This document shows positions 25,632-33,922 of a DNA stretch of 42,095 nucleotides, one piece after another. The notes beneath the pieces were generated by a model that worked only from the letters and a program-made list of their open reading frames with translations, had not been told where the DNA came from and made no database searches. The position numbers and the translations under genes are program-made. This DNA is from Ignavibacteriales bacterium (GTDB lineage: Bacteria > Bacteroidota > Ignavibacteria > Ignavibacteriales > Melioribacteraceae), in assembly GCA_003599395.1 (NCBI GenBank), contig QZJX01000027.1, positions 1 to 42,095 of the forward strand, written 5' to 3'. The stretch's first letter is position 1. Every line of letters begins with the position of its first letter.

Positions 25632-26954
25632 TCATAACTTTTTAAATTCTTTGAATAATCTTTCACCTTGTTTATATATTTCTTTTTGAATATCTGATTC
25701 GTTTATTCCAACTAACTTCTTATCCTTCATTAAAAACTTGCCGTCTTTAACAGTAGATGAAACTTGACTTTCAAGAATACCGTATATGTAATGTCCCCAA
25801 AAGTTATTTTTGTTGAAAGGAGTGGGAGGCACATAATCCCAAATTATAAAATCAGCTTTGTCATTTTTATTGAGAGTAGTATAATCGGGAAAAAACTTTT
25901 TAACAAATTTTATTTGGTTGAAGTAAGTTATTATAACTCGTTCAAATGCTTCTTCAGAAGACAACCCGGAATGTCTCATCAGCAGAAAGAATGTCTTCAA
26001 AGTTTTTGCCGGATTAGCATGCATCCCATCAGTACCGCAAAGCATAATTTGATCTTGAGAAATGTTTTTAAAATCCGGAATTCCAACTGAGTTATTAAGG
26101 TTCGAATCCGGATTGAAGGCAATGGCGCTTCCGTGATCGTAAATCTTTTTATACTCGGATTTAGTTAAATGAATTGCGTGTGATACGATACTCTTATCGT
26201 TAAGCAGATTGAATTTTCTTAATCGTGTTAAAGGAAGATCACCGAATTTATCTTTACTTATTTTTCTATCGGCGGGATCTTCGCATAAGTGAATGTGAAT
26301 ACCCAAATCATTATCGTTAATAAAGTCAGATACAGTTTTAAGAGTATCATTATTTAATGTAAAAGAAGCGTGAAGTCCGAAAAGATATTTTATGTCCGGA
26401 TCACTATGATCTACTCTTGAACTGTTTTCAATTATAGCTTCAGTCTTTAGTAATTCACCGTTTCTATCGGATGTTTCAAATGCTAAAACTCCGTTTAAAT
26501 TTCTTTTGCGAAGTACATCGCCGATTACATCCAAGCTGCCGATTGTTTTTCTCGGTGATGCGTGATGATCGAAAACATAAGTAACGCCGTTTTTAATAGA
26601 TTCAAGTGCAGCCATCTCGGCGGATGCTTTTGTCATTTCGTGATCGAGTGAGTAATCGAGTTTCCACCAAAGATTCTTGAGAATGTTGATGAAGTTGTTT
26701 GTCGGTCTATTTATCGGTAAACCTTTTGATAAGCGCGAATAAATGTGCTCGTGAAAATTCACATTAGGGATTGTGATTACATTTCCTTTTGCATCGAATG
26801 AATTCTTTTCAACTTTGGTTTTACGGTTTAGGTAATCATTCCAGTTTTTCTTTTTTATCTCTTTGATTTTACCATCGGATAAAATCAAATCACCGAAAAC
26901 CGGAGTGATTGAATTACTTTTTACACTGCAAATCCAAGCGTTTTTTATTTTCAT
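25632..26954 (-). CDS. ssnA: SsnA-like amidohydrolase
   Basis: 440 residues from the ATG at 26954, which has GTGAG upstream. A longer frame from 27017 only reads into the CGCAAAG repeat and should be ignored. It is a metal-dependent amidohydrolase of the SsnA/AtzA-TrzN type: NFHEHIYSRL near residue 66 (metal His-x-His), GLHASFTL, IHIHLCEDP, VSHAIHLT and the CGTDGMHANPAKTLK metal-Asp segment. SsnA lies in selenium-hydroxylase loci and is one of the enzymes reported for anaerobic purine breakdown. It likely deaminates or opens a purine-derived heterocycle. It is downstream of the hydantoinase gene and 8 bases upstream of ygeY. Confidence 0.88.
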   Translation of the reverse strand: MKIKNAWICSVKSNSITPVFGDLILSDGKIKEIKKKNWNDYLNRKTKVEKNSFDAKGNVITIPNVNFHEHIYSRLSKGLPINRPTNNFINILKNLWWKLDYSLDHEMTKASAEMAALESIKNGVTYVFDHHASPRKTIGSLDVIGDVLRKRNLNGVLAFETSDRNGELLKTEAIIENSSRVDHSDPDIKYLFGLHASFTLNNDTLKTVSDFINDNDLGIHIHLCEDPADRKISKDKFGDLPLTRLRKFNLLNDKSIVSHAIHLTKSEYKKIYDHGSAIAFNPDSNLNNSVGIPDFKNISQDQIMLCGTDGMHANPAKTLKTFFLLMRHSGLSSEEAFERVIITYFNQIKFVKKFFPDYTTLNKNDKADFIIWDYVPPTPFNKNNFWGHYIYGILESQVSSTVKDGKFLMKDKKLVGINESDIQKEIYKQGERLFKEFKKL

Positions 26955-26970
26955 AATAATCTCACGTTGA

Positions 26971-27047
26971 TTAACCGCAAAGACACAGAGGCGCAAAGAA
27001 AAAATAGATTTTAGCAATCCCTTTGCGTCTTAACGACTTTAAGGTTA
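26971..27047. repeat. CGCAAAG-type inverted repeat between hydantoinase and ssnA genes
   Basis: TTAACCGCAAAGACACAGAGGCGCAAAG pattern (starts 26971) is mirrored imperfectly by CTTTGCGTCTTAACGACTTTAAGGTTA (ends 27047). Such imperfect, self-repeating palindromes are common intergenic elements in environmental bacteria. The TAA of the hydantoinase gene (27045-27047) is formed by the repeat arm itself, so the element has inserted flush against, or replaced, the end of that gene. Confidence 0.75.
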
Positions 27048-28487
27048 GGTTTTTATTTCAACAAACCTTCCGAAACCAATTTTACCAAATGTATTATTAT
27101 CTCTATTCATAATTTCTTCGCCTCTTAAATATGTTTTCTTTACAACAGCATTGAAAGTAATATCTTCAAAAGGAGTGTACTTTCCTTTGCTATGCATATT
27201 TTCAGCCGAAATAACTTGTGAATTCCATAAATCAATTAATGTAAAATCAGAATCTTTATTTTCCGATAATTTACCTTTGTCCGCAAGATTAAAAAACCTT
27301 GCAGCATTAGTTGATAACAATTTTATTGTCTGCTCAAGTGTTAATCTGTTTTGCAGAAATCCTTCGCTAAACAGAAACGGAACCCGATGCTCAACTCCCG
27401 GAATACCGCCGTAAACTTTCCAGAAATTATCAAATTGTTTTTCGTCTATCGGATTGCATCCGGCGTGATCTGTTGTTACAAATTCCAGCTCATTATTTTT
27501 TAGCGCTTTCCACAACTCATTTTGATCTTCCTCAAACTTTACCGGTGGAGCAGTTTTGAGGGGATTCTTAATTATATCGTTTTCAAAATCGCTTTGCGTG
27601 AAATACAAATAATGCGGACAAGTTTCAGATGTAAGTTTAACGTGCTCTTTGGCCGCAGTTCGAATTATTTCCATGCCAGCTTTAGAGCTCAGATGAACGA
27701 TGTGAGTTCTGCAGCCGGTTTTCTCAGATATGTTCTTTATTTGTTCAATAGCTTTTCGCTCTGATTCGACGTCTCTTGCAATGCAGTATTCTTTCCAACT
27801 GTTTTTATTTTCTTTTTGAAATGATTCTCTTCTTGAAACTACCAGCGATTTATCTTCCGCGTGAACTGCCATCGGCTTGCCGGTTTGCTTTATAATTTGA
27901 GCAGCTTGTTCAATCTGTTCATAAGTTAAATCGGAAAATTCTTCCATACCGGAAATTACATAAACTTTATATCCAGCAACTCCGGCTTCGGATAATTCAA
28001 TAATTTGTTTTTCTAATTTTTGAAGATTATCAAAATCTTGTCTGCGCACTCCGCCCCAAAATGCAAAATCAATTAAGCTTCGGTTTCTTACTACATCTAA
28101 TTTTGTTTCGAAGTTTTTAAGATCGGTAACCGGTGGTAGAGAAGTACAAGGCATATCTATTATAGTTGTTACACCACCGTAAGCAGCTGCGGTTGATGCG
28201 TGTTCAAAATCTTCTCTAAATTCAAAACCTGGTGTGTCAAAATGTACGTGAGGATCAATGGCGCCGGGCATTAATAAACTGAAATTACCATCGATTGCAT
28301 TCTCATCATCATATTCTTTTTTATTCTTCGACTTAAATTCATCAAGTGATATTTTATCTTTTATATTCTTCCAATCAATTTCATCAGAGAGAAATTTTAT
28401 CTCTTCAATTATATCGGAGAAAATAATTTCGGCTAAGCGAAGTTTGTTTTCTTTTGTGTTGATGAATATGTTTGTGATTTTTTTCAT
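27045..28487 (-). CDS. hydA: Dihydropyrimidinase/hydantoinase-family cyclic amidohydrolase
   Basis: 480 residues. The binuclear metal site is seen as H80 and H82 (GAIDPHVHFDTPG), the carboxylated lysine K174 (AGYKVYV), the AVHAED and HIVHLSS histidines, and the Asp of TTDHAGCNP. GGVTTIIDMPCTSLPPV places it close to allantoinase and dihydroorotase members. In the matching E. coli locus this slot is hyuA (hydantoinase). It should open a five- or six-membered cyclic ureide or hydantoin formed from the purine ring. The last residues read directly into the inverted repeat at 26971-27047, so the natural C-terminus may have been altered. Confidence 0.87.
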   Translation of the reverse strand: MKKITNIFINTKENKLRLAEIIFSDIIEEIKFLSDEIDWKNIKDKISLDEFKSKNKKEYDDENAIDGNFSLLMPGAIDPHVHFDTPGFEFREDFEHASTAAAYGGVTTIIDMPCTSLPPVTDLKNFETKLDVVRNRSLIDFAFWGGVRRQDFDNLQKLEKQIIELSEAGVAGYKVYVISGMEEFSDLTYEQIEQAAQIIKQTGKPMAVHAEDKSLVVSRRESFQKENKNSWKEYCIARDVESERKAIEQIKNISEKTGCRTHIVHLSSKAGMEIIRTAAKEHVKLTSETCPHYLYFTQSDFENDIIKNPLKTAPPVKFEEDQNELWKALKNNELEFVTTDHAGCNPIDEKQFDNFWKVYGGIPGVEHRVPFLFSEGFLQNRLTLEQTIKLLSTNAARFFNLADKGKLSENKDSDFTLIDLWNSQVISAENMHSKGKYTPFEDITFNAVVKKTYLRGEEIMNRDNNTFGKIGFGRFVEIKT

Positions 28488-28499
28488 TCTAGAATAGAA

Positions 28500-28585
28500 T
28501 GGAACACTGATTTTTATGATGGTTATGATTTATTATGATTAAAATCAGTGAAGATCATAAATGATCATAATTATCTGCGTTACAT
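28500..28585. repeat. ACTGATTTT-type inverted repeat upstream of the hydantoinase gene
   Basis: CACTGATTTT (28505-28514) and AAAATCAGTG (28541-28550) are perfect inverted arms, followed by GATCAT/ATGATC palindromes to 28568. ATGAT is iterated between the arms. It is similar in design to the repeats at 17827-17905 and fills the 103-base gap between two genes of the set. Confidence 0.65.
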
Positions 28586-28590
28586 TGCTT

Positions 28591-30051
28591 TTATAAACCG
28601 ACTTTATTGTTAAACTCATTTATTAATTTATCCCATTCAGGAACAATTGAAAACCTTTCATTCCAATAATTTTCATCATACCATTGAGCATTAAGTTCAT
28701 CTACATCTTTTCCTTGCTGCTCAACCCAAGTAAAGTATTTTAGATTATGAATGCTCTTCTTGTCATAATAATTCAATTCTTTAAAGTAATCAATTCCTTG
28801 ATGTTTAATAACGCTGTTCCAATCAATCGCGGCTTGTGCTTCGCTGTAACTTCCCCATGCTTCGTTCATTTCCTTTAACCTGGATTGATAAAGGTCTGCG
28901 GAGTCAGTAAAAATAGTGAATATCACATCGTTTTCGGTTAGCTCATAATATTTTGCATGTTTAATCGCACTGATTAAATTACTGATACATGAGATTCCAA
29001 GTTCAGGCAGACGGGAAAGGATCTCTTCTTTAACGCCAAGCTTTCTTAAATAATTATGACCATCTTTTTCGTTGAAGAGTCTTAATATTCTCAAAGGATC
29101 TTCATCATCAATTGCACAAACAGCATCGGTATTTTTAACATTGTGAATCCATGGAACGTGTTTATCGCCAATTCCTTCGATTCTATGTCCGCCGAAACCA
29201 TTCATTAATAAAGTTGGACATTGTAAAGCTTCGGAAGCAAGTACTTTCATGTGTGGATAAACTTTTTTCAGATAATCTCCAGCGGCAATTGTACCGGCAG
29301 ATCCGGTAGCACTTACATAAGCTGATAAACGTTGATCTTTTTCTTTTATTTGATTGAATAATTCATCAATCGTATTTCCCGTAATTTCGTAGTGCCAAAT
29401 TGGATTTCCGAATTGATCAAATTGGTTGAAGATAAGGTATTCATCACTTTCCGCTTCTAGTTCGTGACATTTATCATATATTTCTTTTACGTTGCTTTCA
29501 CAGCCGGGAGTTGCGTATACTTCCGAGCCAATATTTTTAAGCCAATCAAATCTCTCTTGACTCATTTCTTCCGGAAGAATTGCTACAGCATGAACTGTAA
29601 GTAAAGCAGAATTGAAAGCACCGCCGCGACAGTAATTCCCGGTTGACGGCCAGACAGCTTTATGGTATTCTGGATCGAATCTTCCTGTAACCAAATAAGG
29701 TGCGAGACAACCGTATGTAGCACCGACTTTATGAGCACCGGTTGGGAAGTGTTTGCCAACCAAGCCGATTATTCTTGCTTTAACTCCGGTTATTTCTTTG
29801 GGAATTTCTAAATAATTAATTCCGCCGATTGATCCGTCATTCGGATTGTTATTCCAATTAATTCTAAAAAGATTTAGAGGGTGAACATCTTGGAGACCGA
29901 TAGATTTTAATTTTTCTTGTATCTCTTTGGGAATTTTGTGCGGGTGTTTTAATTGCTCAAATGTGGGTAACAAAATTTTGTTTTCTTTACATCGCTTGAT
30001 AGTTCTTTCTAAAAAATCTTTGTTCTGAATGGTCCAATTCCATAACTCCAT
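28591..30051 (-). CDS. Fold-type II PLP-dependent enzyme (cysteine-synthase-like), purine locus
   Basis: 486 residues from the ATG at 30051, chosen because GGAG lies 6 bases ahead of it; the ATG at 30069 would add MNNGVN. The PLP lysine sits in FPTGAHKVGATYG (residue 108), with the phosphate loop-like PSTGNYCRGGAFNSALL and SATGSAGTIAAGDYL later on. The ~490-residue length is larger than cysteine synthase or YgeX (about 400). I cannot name the reaction. Being first in the minus-strand purine gene set, it is a candidate for an ammonia-lyase or beta-substitution step on diaminopropionate- or serine-like intermediates. It is a stand-in for, not a sequence match to, YgeX. Confidence 0.8.
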   Translation of the reverse strand: MELWNWTIQNKDFLERTIKRCKENKILLPTFEQLKHPHKIPKEIQEKLKSIGLQDVHPLNLFRINWNNNPNDGSIGGINYLEIPKEITGVKARIIGLVGKHFPTGAHKVGATYGCLAPYLVTGRFDPEYHKAVWPSTGNYCRGGAFNSALLTVHAVAILPEEMSQERFDWLKNIGSEVYATPGCESNVKEIYDKCHELEAESDEYLIFNQFDQFGNPIWHYEITGNTIDELFNQIKEKDQRLSAYVSATGSAGTIAAGDYLKKVYPHMKVLASEALQCPTLLMNGFGGHRIEGIGDKHVPWIHNVKNTDAVCAIDDEDPLRILRLFNEKDGHNYLRKLGVKEEILSRLPELGISCISNLISAIKHAKYYELTENDVIFTIFTDSADLYQSRLKEMNEAWGSYSEAQAAIDWNSVIKHQGIDYFKELNYYDKKSIHNLKYFTWVEQQGKDVDELNAQWYDENYWNERFSIVPEWDKLINEFNNKVGL

Positions 30052-30411
30052 ATTAACTCCATTATTCATCTTAAATGGTGAATTGCCAATAATCGCCTTA
30101 GCCGGACAATCACGTCTATAAATCTACAGAATATTGTGATAATTTAATATAGTTTGTCTTTATCAAGCTAAAGCTGAAATGTGCGGAAATCTGGAAGAAA
30201 TAGCTATTAAAATGGAAGAATCCAAATTGTGATGTTTATAATTTTATGATATTTAAACTTGATTATAAATCTTGAACTTCTTAATTTGATGTCATTCCAA
30301 ACCTCAGAATCTATCTTCTAACTGTTGTACTCTAAATTTTGTTTATCATCAATTAATCAATTGTGGATGCCACGTGCATTCTGATACAATAATTATTTTA
30401 AGGAGGTATAA
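30052..30411. promoter_or_regulatory. Divergent promoter region between the purine PLP gene and spoVG-like gene
   Basis: About 360 bases without a gene. It must hold the promoter of the 10-kb minus-strand gene set and that of the spoVG-like gene. For the latter a weak TTGTGG-N18-TACAAT pair lies at 30361-30390. For the former I see no convincing promoter, riboswitch or operator. A CACGTG palindrome (30371-30376) is present but could be chance. Confidence 0.35.
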
Positions 30412-30657
30412 ATGAAAGTATATCGAATGAATAAACTTGATTCAAAAACTGCCGGTAAGGTTGCTGCTTTTCTTGATCTACAAACAAATGACGGAATTAT
30501 ACTTAAGGGTTTCCGGTTAGTCGATGGATCGAACGGACTATTTCTTTCAGCACCCGATCAAAAAGGGAAGGACGGGAAGTACTATGAAAATGTTATCCTA
30601 CCAAAAGAATTGAAAGAAGAAGCTGAACAACTCGCCATTTCAGAATACAATAAATAG
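30412..30657 (+). CDS. SpoVG-like small nucleic-acid-binding protein
   Basis: 81 residues, with a perfect AGGAGG five bases before the ATG, the strongest ribosome site in the window. The sequence aligns with SpoVG/septation-protein family: the middle KGFRLVDGSNGLFLSAPDQKGKDGKYYENVILP corresponds to the family's I.DG..GLFVAMPS....G.Y.D..HP segment, with the strands in the same order. Family members bind RNA or DNA and act as post-transcriptional or transcriptional regulators. Here the gene is alone, flanked by its own terminator, and has no link to spore formation. Its strong expression signals suggest an abundant protein. Regulation of neighbours is possible but not shown. Confidence 0.8.
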   Translation: MKVYRMNKLDSKTAGKVAAFLDLQTNDGIILKGFRLVDGSNGLFLSAPDQKGKDGKYYENVILPKELKEEAEQLAISEYNK

Positions 30658-30670
30658 ACCATTCTTTTTA

Positions 30671-30716
30671 AGATAGCGGACAAACTTTTATAAATATTTG
30701 TCCGCTATCTATTTTG
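30671..30716 (+). terminator. Rho-independent terminator after spoVG-like gene
   Basis: AGATAGCGGACAAA (30671-30684) and TTTGTCCGCTATCT (30697-30710) form a perfect 14-base stem with a 12-base loop, followed by a short T-rich tract. Confidence 0.9.
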
Positions 30717-30733
30717 ATTTATTAAAAATCTTT

Positions 30734-30771
30734 TATAATTTTCGAACATTAAGGACAAACGTTCGAAAATT
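30734..30771 (+). promoter_or_regulatory. Efflux operon promoter with TetR-type operator
   Basis: A perfect 11-base inverted repeat AATTTTCGAAC (30737-30747) and GTTCGAAAATT (30761-30771) with a 13-base spacer ends two bases before the TetR start codon. A TATAAT -10 box (30734-30739) overlaps the left arm, so a bound repressor would block RNA polymerase and transcription would begin with a very short leader. No good -35 is at 16-18 bases. This is the best-supported operator in the window. Confidence 0.75.
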
Positions 30772-30773
30772 CT

Positions 30774-31397
30774 ATGAACCAAGACAGTAATATATCAGAT
30801 AACTATTCAGCTAAGCGGGAGCAAATAATTGAAGCTGCCGAAAATGTCTTCGCGTATTATGGTTATAACAAAACTACTCTTGAAGACATTGCAAATAAAG
30901 TCGGCATGAAGAAAAACAGTATTTACTATTATTTTAAGAATAAGGAAGATTTGCTCAACGAAATAATTTCCAGGATCTATAAAAGCAAAATTAGTGATTT
31001 CGAAAAAAGAGTTGAATCGGTTGAATCAACGTTTGATAAGCTGAAGATTTTCTTTGAAGCAATTATATCACCAATAGTAATAGATAAAAAATCATACAAT
31101 GTAACTCCGCAAGCCTTCATTGAAATTGGGAGAGTTATTGAAGAATCATTCAAAGAATTTATTGAAGATACAAACAATTATTTGCATTCAATTTTAAGAG
31201 AAGGTATTAAGAAAGGTGAGTTAAAAAAAATTGATGTAAAAAAGACCGCCGGAGTACTTATCCGCTATATGCAAGCAATTGAACTACTCGAGTATTCAAA
31301 AATCAAATCAAAATTTATTGATAGACAGACTAATGAGCGGCTGCGTCAAGAAGTACTGGCTCTTCTTGATTTAGTTGTAAATGGAATAAAAAAATAG
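30774..31397 (+). CDS. TetR-family transcriptional repressor of the efflux operon
   Basis: 207 residues. The N-terminal TetR helix-turn-helix is clear: REQIIEAAENVFAYYGYNKTTLEDIANKVGMKKNSIYYYFKNKEDLL (about residues 16-62). The C-terminal ligand-binding and dimer domain is helical and not assignable to a ligand. It is the first gene of the operon, 2 bases upstream of the TolC-like gene, and has an inverted-repeat operator at its promoter. It therefore probably represses its own operon until a toxic compound binds. Confidence 0.9.
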   Translation: MNQDSNISDNYSAKREQIIEAAENVFAYYGYNKTTLEDIANKVGMKKNSIYYYFKNKEDLLNEIISRIYKSKISDFEKRVESVESTFDKLKIFFEAIISPIVIDKKSYNVTPQAFIEIGRVIEESFKEFIEDTNNYLHSILREGIKKGELKKIDVKKTAGVLIRYMQAIELLEYSKIKSKFIDRQTNERLRQEVLALLDLVVNGIKK

Positions 31398-31399
31398 AT

Positions 31400-32845
31400 A
31401 TGAACAAAATAAATGAGAAACAAATGATCCTAAAGCACAAATTTAAGACAAAAAGTTCCATTATTCTTTTGGCATTCTTCTTTGCTTCATCAATCTCCGG
31501 TCAAACGATTACTATCGACGACGCCCTAAAAATTGCATTGGATAATAACCGGGATATTAAAATTGCAAAACTCGAAGTACAGAAAGCTGAAGAAGCTGTT
31601 GATGAAGCATTTGGATACGCTCTACCTTCAGTAGATGTTTCTGCTAATTTTTCTCACTTCCTCTCTAAACCCAAGATGGCATTCCCGGATTTTGAAGCAA
31701 TGCTTACTAACGCTACTTACGGAATTTTGTTCAATGAGGGAGTTATACCTCAAGACAATTCAAAACTGCTGCCGATGCAGACAAAACTTCAATCATTTGC
31801 ACAGACAAATAATTTCGAAACTTCAGCTCAAGTCACTCAAATTCTTTTTAACTCAGCGGTGTTCAGGGGAATTGGTGCTTCTCAAATTTATCTCGATTTA
31901 TCCAAAGAACAGCTGAAAGCTAAAACAACAGAAATAGTTTTGGTTGTTAAACAAGCTTTTTATGGAGCTCTATTAACAAAACAGATGCTTGATATCACAA
32001 AAGCTTCGTTGGCTAATGCTGAAGAGAATGTTGCGAATGTTAATTCATATTATCGACAGGGCTTAACATCCGAATATGAAATGATGCAAGCGGAAGTTAT
32101 GGTAGAAAATATTCGTCCAAAAGTTTTTGAGTTAGAAAATGTTTATAAGGATACAATAAATAAATTAAAAATGGTTTTAGGTGTTGATCAAAATAGTGAT
32201 ATCGAAGTTGTCGGTGAGATTAAATATGAAATAAAGGAAATCCCCGAAATTGAAGATGCCTCTCTGCAGGCAATTAATAAAAACTATGATTTAAGTTCGT
32301 TGAAAGTTAAGAAACAAATCGACGAAGAATTTATTGCATTAGATAGATCAGAATATTGGCCTCAATTAGCAGCGTTTGGAAATTACACTTACGCCGGTTC
32401 TTCCGACGAATGGAATTTCCAAAATTATTCTTCTACTACTGTTGGTTTAGCTTTCTCGATTAATATTTTCAATGGAGGAAGAACTAAAAATAAAGTTGAA
32501 CAATCACTAATCGGATTAAGACAAACAGAAGAGCAGATTAATACTCTCCAAGATTATACCGTAACGGAAGTAAAAAAAACCATCAATGATATTGAACGCG
32601 TAAAAATTCAAATTGATGCGGTTGAAAGAAATGTGAAACTAGCAGAACGAGCTTATGAAATTTCCGTAACAAGATATAATGAAGGAACCGGTACGCAGCT
32701 TGAAGTTAAGAATGCAAATATTGAACTTCAGACCGCCAAAACAAATCGGCTTCAAGTGGTGCATGATTATATAATCGCATTTGCAAAATTAGATAGGCTT
32801 CTTGGTCAGTTGACTGTTCAAGAAATAAATTTTCTAAAAAATTAA
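31400..32845 (+). CDS. TolC-family outer membrane efflux protein
   Basis: 481 residues with an N-terminal signal peptide (hydrophobic run near residues 20-33 ending SISGQ). The body has the two internally repeated TolC-type halves: TIDDALKIALDNNRDIKIAKLEVQKAEEAVDEA in the first and long coiled-coil helices ending in SVTRYNEGTGTQLEVKNANIELQTAKTNRLQ, a typical family ending. It forms the trimeric outer-membrane channel for the pump encoded just downstream. It follows the repressor gene by 2 bases and precedes the adaptor by 28 bases. Confidence 0.92.
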   Translation: MNKINEKQMILKHKFKTKSSIILLAFFFASSISGQTITIDDALKIALDNNRDIKIAKLEVQKAEEAVDEAFGYALPSVDVSANFSHFLSKPKMAFPDFEAMLTNATYGILFNEGVIPQDNSKLLPMQTKLQSFAQTNNFETSAQVTQILFNSAVFRGIGASQIYLDLSKEQLKAKTTEIVLVVKQAFYGALLTKQMLDITKASLANAEENVANVNSYYRQGLTSEYEMMQAEVMVENIRPKVFELENVYKDTINKLKMVLGVDQNSDIEVVGEIKYEIKEIPEIEDASLQAINKNYDLSSLKVKKQIDEEFIALDRSEYWPQLAAFGNYTYAGSSDEWNFQNYSSTTVGLAFSINIFNGGRTKNKVEQSLIGLRQTEEQINTLQDYTVTEVKKTINDIERVKIQIDAVERNVKLAERAYEISVTRYNEGTGTQLEVKNANIELQTAKTNRLQVVHDYIIAFAKLDRLLGQLTVQEINFLKN

Positions 32846-32873
32846 TAAAAACGACTAGGAGAATTGACACAAA

Positions 32874-33914
32874 ATGAATTTAAAATCAAAATTACTAATT
32901 GCATTCATTTCCACAATAGTTTCTTCGCTTTTAATTCAATGCGGTGTTGATGATAAAGCAGAGAACAAAAGTATGCAAGAAATACAAAATGAAACCGGAA
33001 TACCGGTAGTTACAAAGGAAATAAAAGCTGAATACTTCAAAAAAGAATTAACATACTTTTCTTCCCTAAGCGGAATTATGCAAACAACTAGAGCCTCGGC
33101 AGTTGGTGGAAGAATTGAAAAGATTAATTATAAAGTCGGGGACTACGTTAAGAAAGATGATATTGTTATTGAATTTCCTTTAGATAATCCAGCAGTTCAA
33201 TATGAGCAAGCTAAACATGCCTATGAAAATTCAAAGAAAACATATGAAAGAATAAAAACATTATTGGAAGCCGGTGAGACTTCGCAAGCTAATTATGATG
33301 GTGTGGAGACAAAGTATTTGGTTGATAAAAGAAATTATGAGATGGCTAAACAAGCAATGTTTATAGAAGCACCCTATGATGGTGTTATTGTTGAAATTAT
33401 GGTTAATGAAGGAGATGGTGTCGATTCAAAAATTCCACTTTTTACAATTGCAAAGCTGGATAAAATGAAGGCAAGAGTTTGGGCTTCCGAAAGTGAAATT
33501 CGCCAAATTAAAAGAGGAATGAAAGCTGAGTTGATGAATAACGAGAAAAAATACGAAGGGAAAGTTACCGAAATATCACTCGCCATCGATCCAAGAACAA
33601 GATCGTTTTATGCTGAAGTTGAGTTTGACAATAATAATATTGAACTGCGCCCGGGTCTTACTACTGAAATAGCAATCAAAGTTTATGAAAACGAAAAAGC
33701 AATTATAGTCCCAAAGAATTTACTAAATTCTGAGAATGGAGTTGAGTCAATATACATTGTTAATAATGGCATTGCTGAATTACGAACAATTACGATCGGT
33801 GAAAGAAATGCGATTTCAGTAGAAGTTTTAGAGGGATTAAAATTAGGCGATAAACTCATCATAAAAGGATCAAATATGATTAGTAACGGACAAAAAGTAA
33901 ACGAAGTAAACTAG
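32874..33914 (+). CDS. RND efflux membrane-fusion (periplasmic adaptor) lipoprotein
   Basis: 346 residues. The N-terminus is a lipoprotein signal with lipobox LLIQC (Cys 23), so it is anchored by lipid. A lipoyl/barrel-sandwich half (GGRIEKINYKVGDYVKKDDIVIEF) precedes an alpha-hairpin and the returning half (APYDGVIVEIMVNEGDGVDSKIPLFTIAKLDK), followed by a beta-barrel domain (VTEISLAIDPRTRSFYAEVEF) and a membrane-proximal end. It bridges the inner-membrane pump and the TolC-like channel. It sits 8 bases upstream of the pump gene. Confidence 0.93.
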   Translation: MNLKSKLLIAFISTIVSSLLIQCGVDDKAENKSMQEIQNETGIPVVTKEIKAEYFKKELTYFSSLSGIMQTTRASAVGGRIEKINYKVGDYVKKDDIVIEFPLDNPAVQYEQAKHAYENSKKTYERIKTLLEAGETSQANYDGVETKYLVDKRNYEMAKQAMFIEAPYDGVIVEIMVNEGDGVDSKIPLFTIAKLDKMKARVWASESEIRQIKRGMKAELMNNEKKYEGKVTEISLAIDPRTRSFYAEVEFDNNNIELRPGLTTEIAIKVYENEKAIIVPKNLLNSENGVESIYIVNNGIAELRTITIGERNAISVEVLEGLKLGDKLIIKGSNMISNGQKVNEVN

Positions 33915-33922
33915 AGGAAAAA

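Noticed and set aside
26955-27017. N-terminal extension of the SsnA-like gene
   Set aside because: It is the CGCAAAG inverted repeat read in frame (SLRLCVFAVN); the ATG at 26954 has a ribosome site and gives a normal amidohydrolase start.
30070-30411. Riboswitch (purine or glycine type) ahead of the purine gene set
   Set aside because: No conserved aptamer core or paired terminator/antiterminator could be recognised on either strand.
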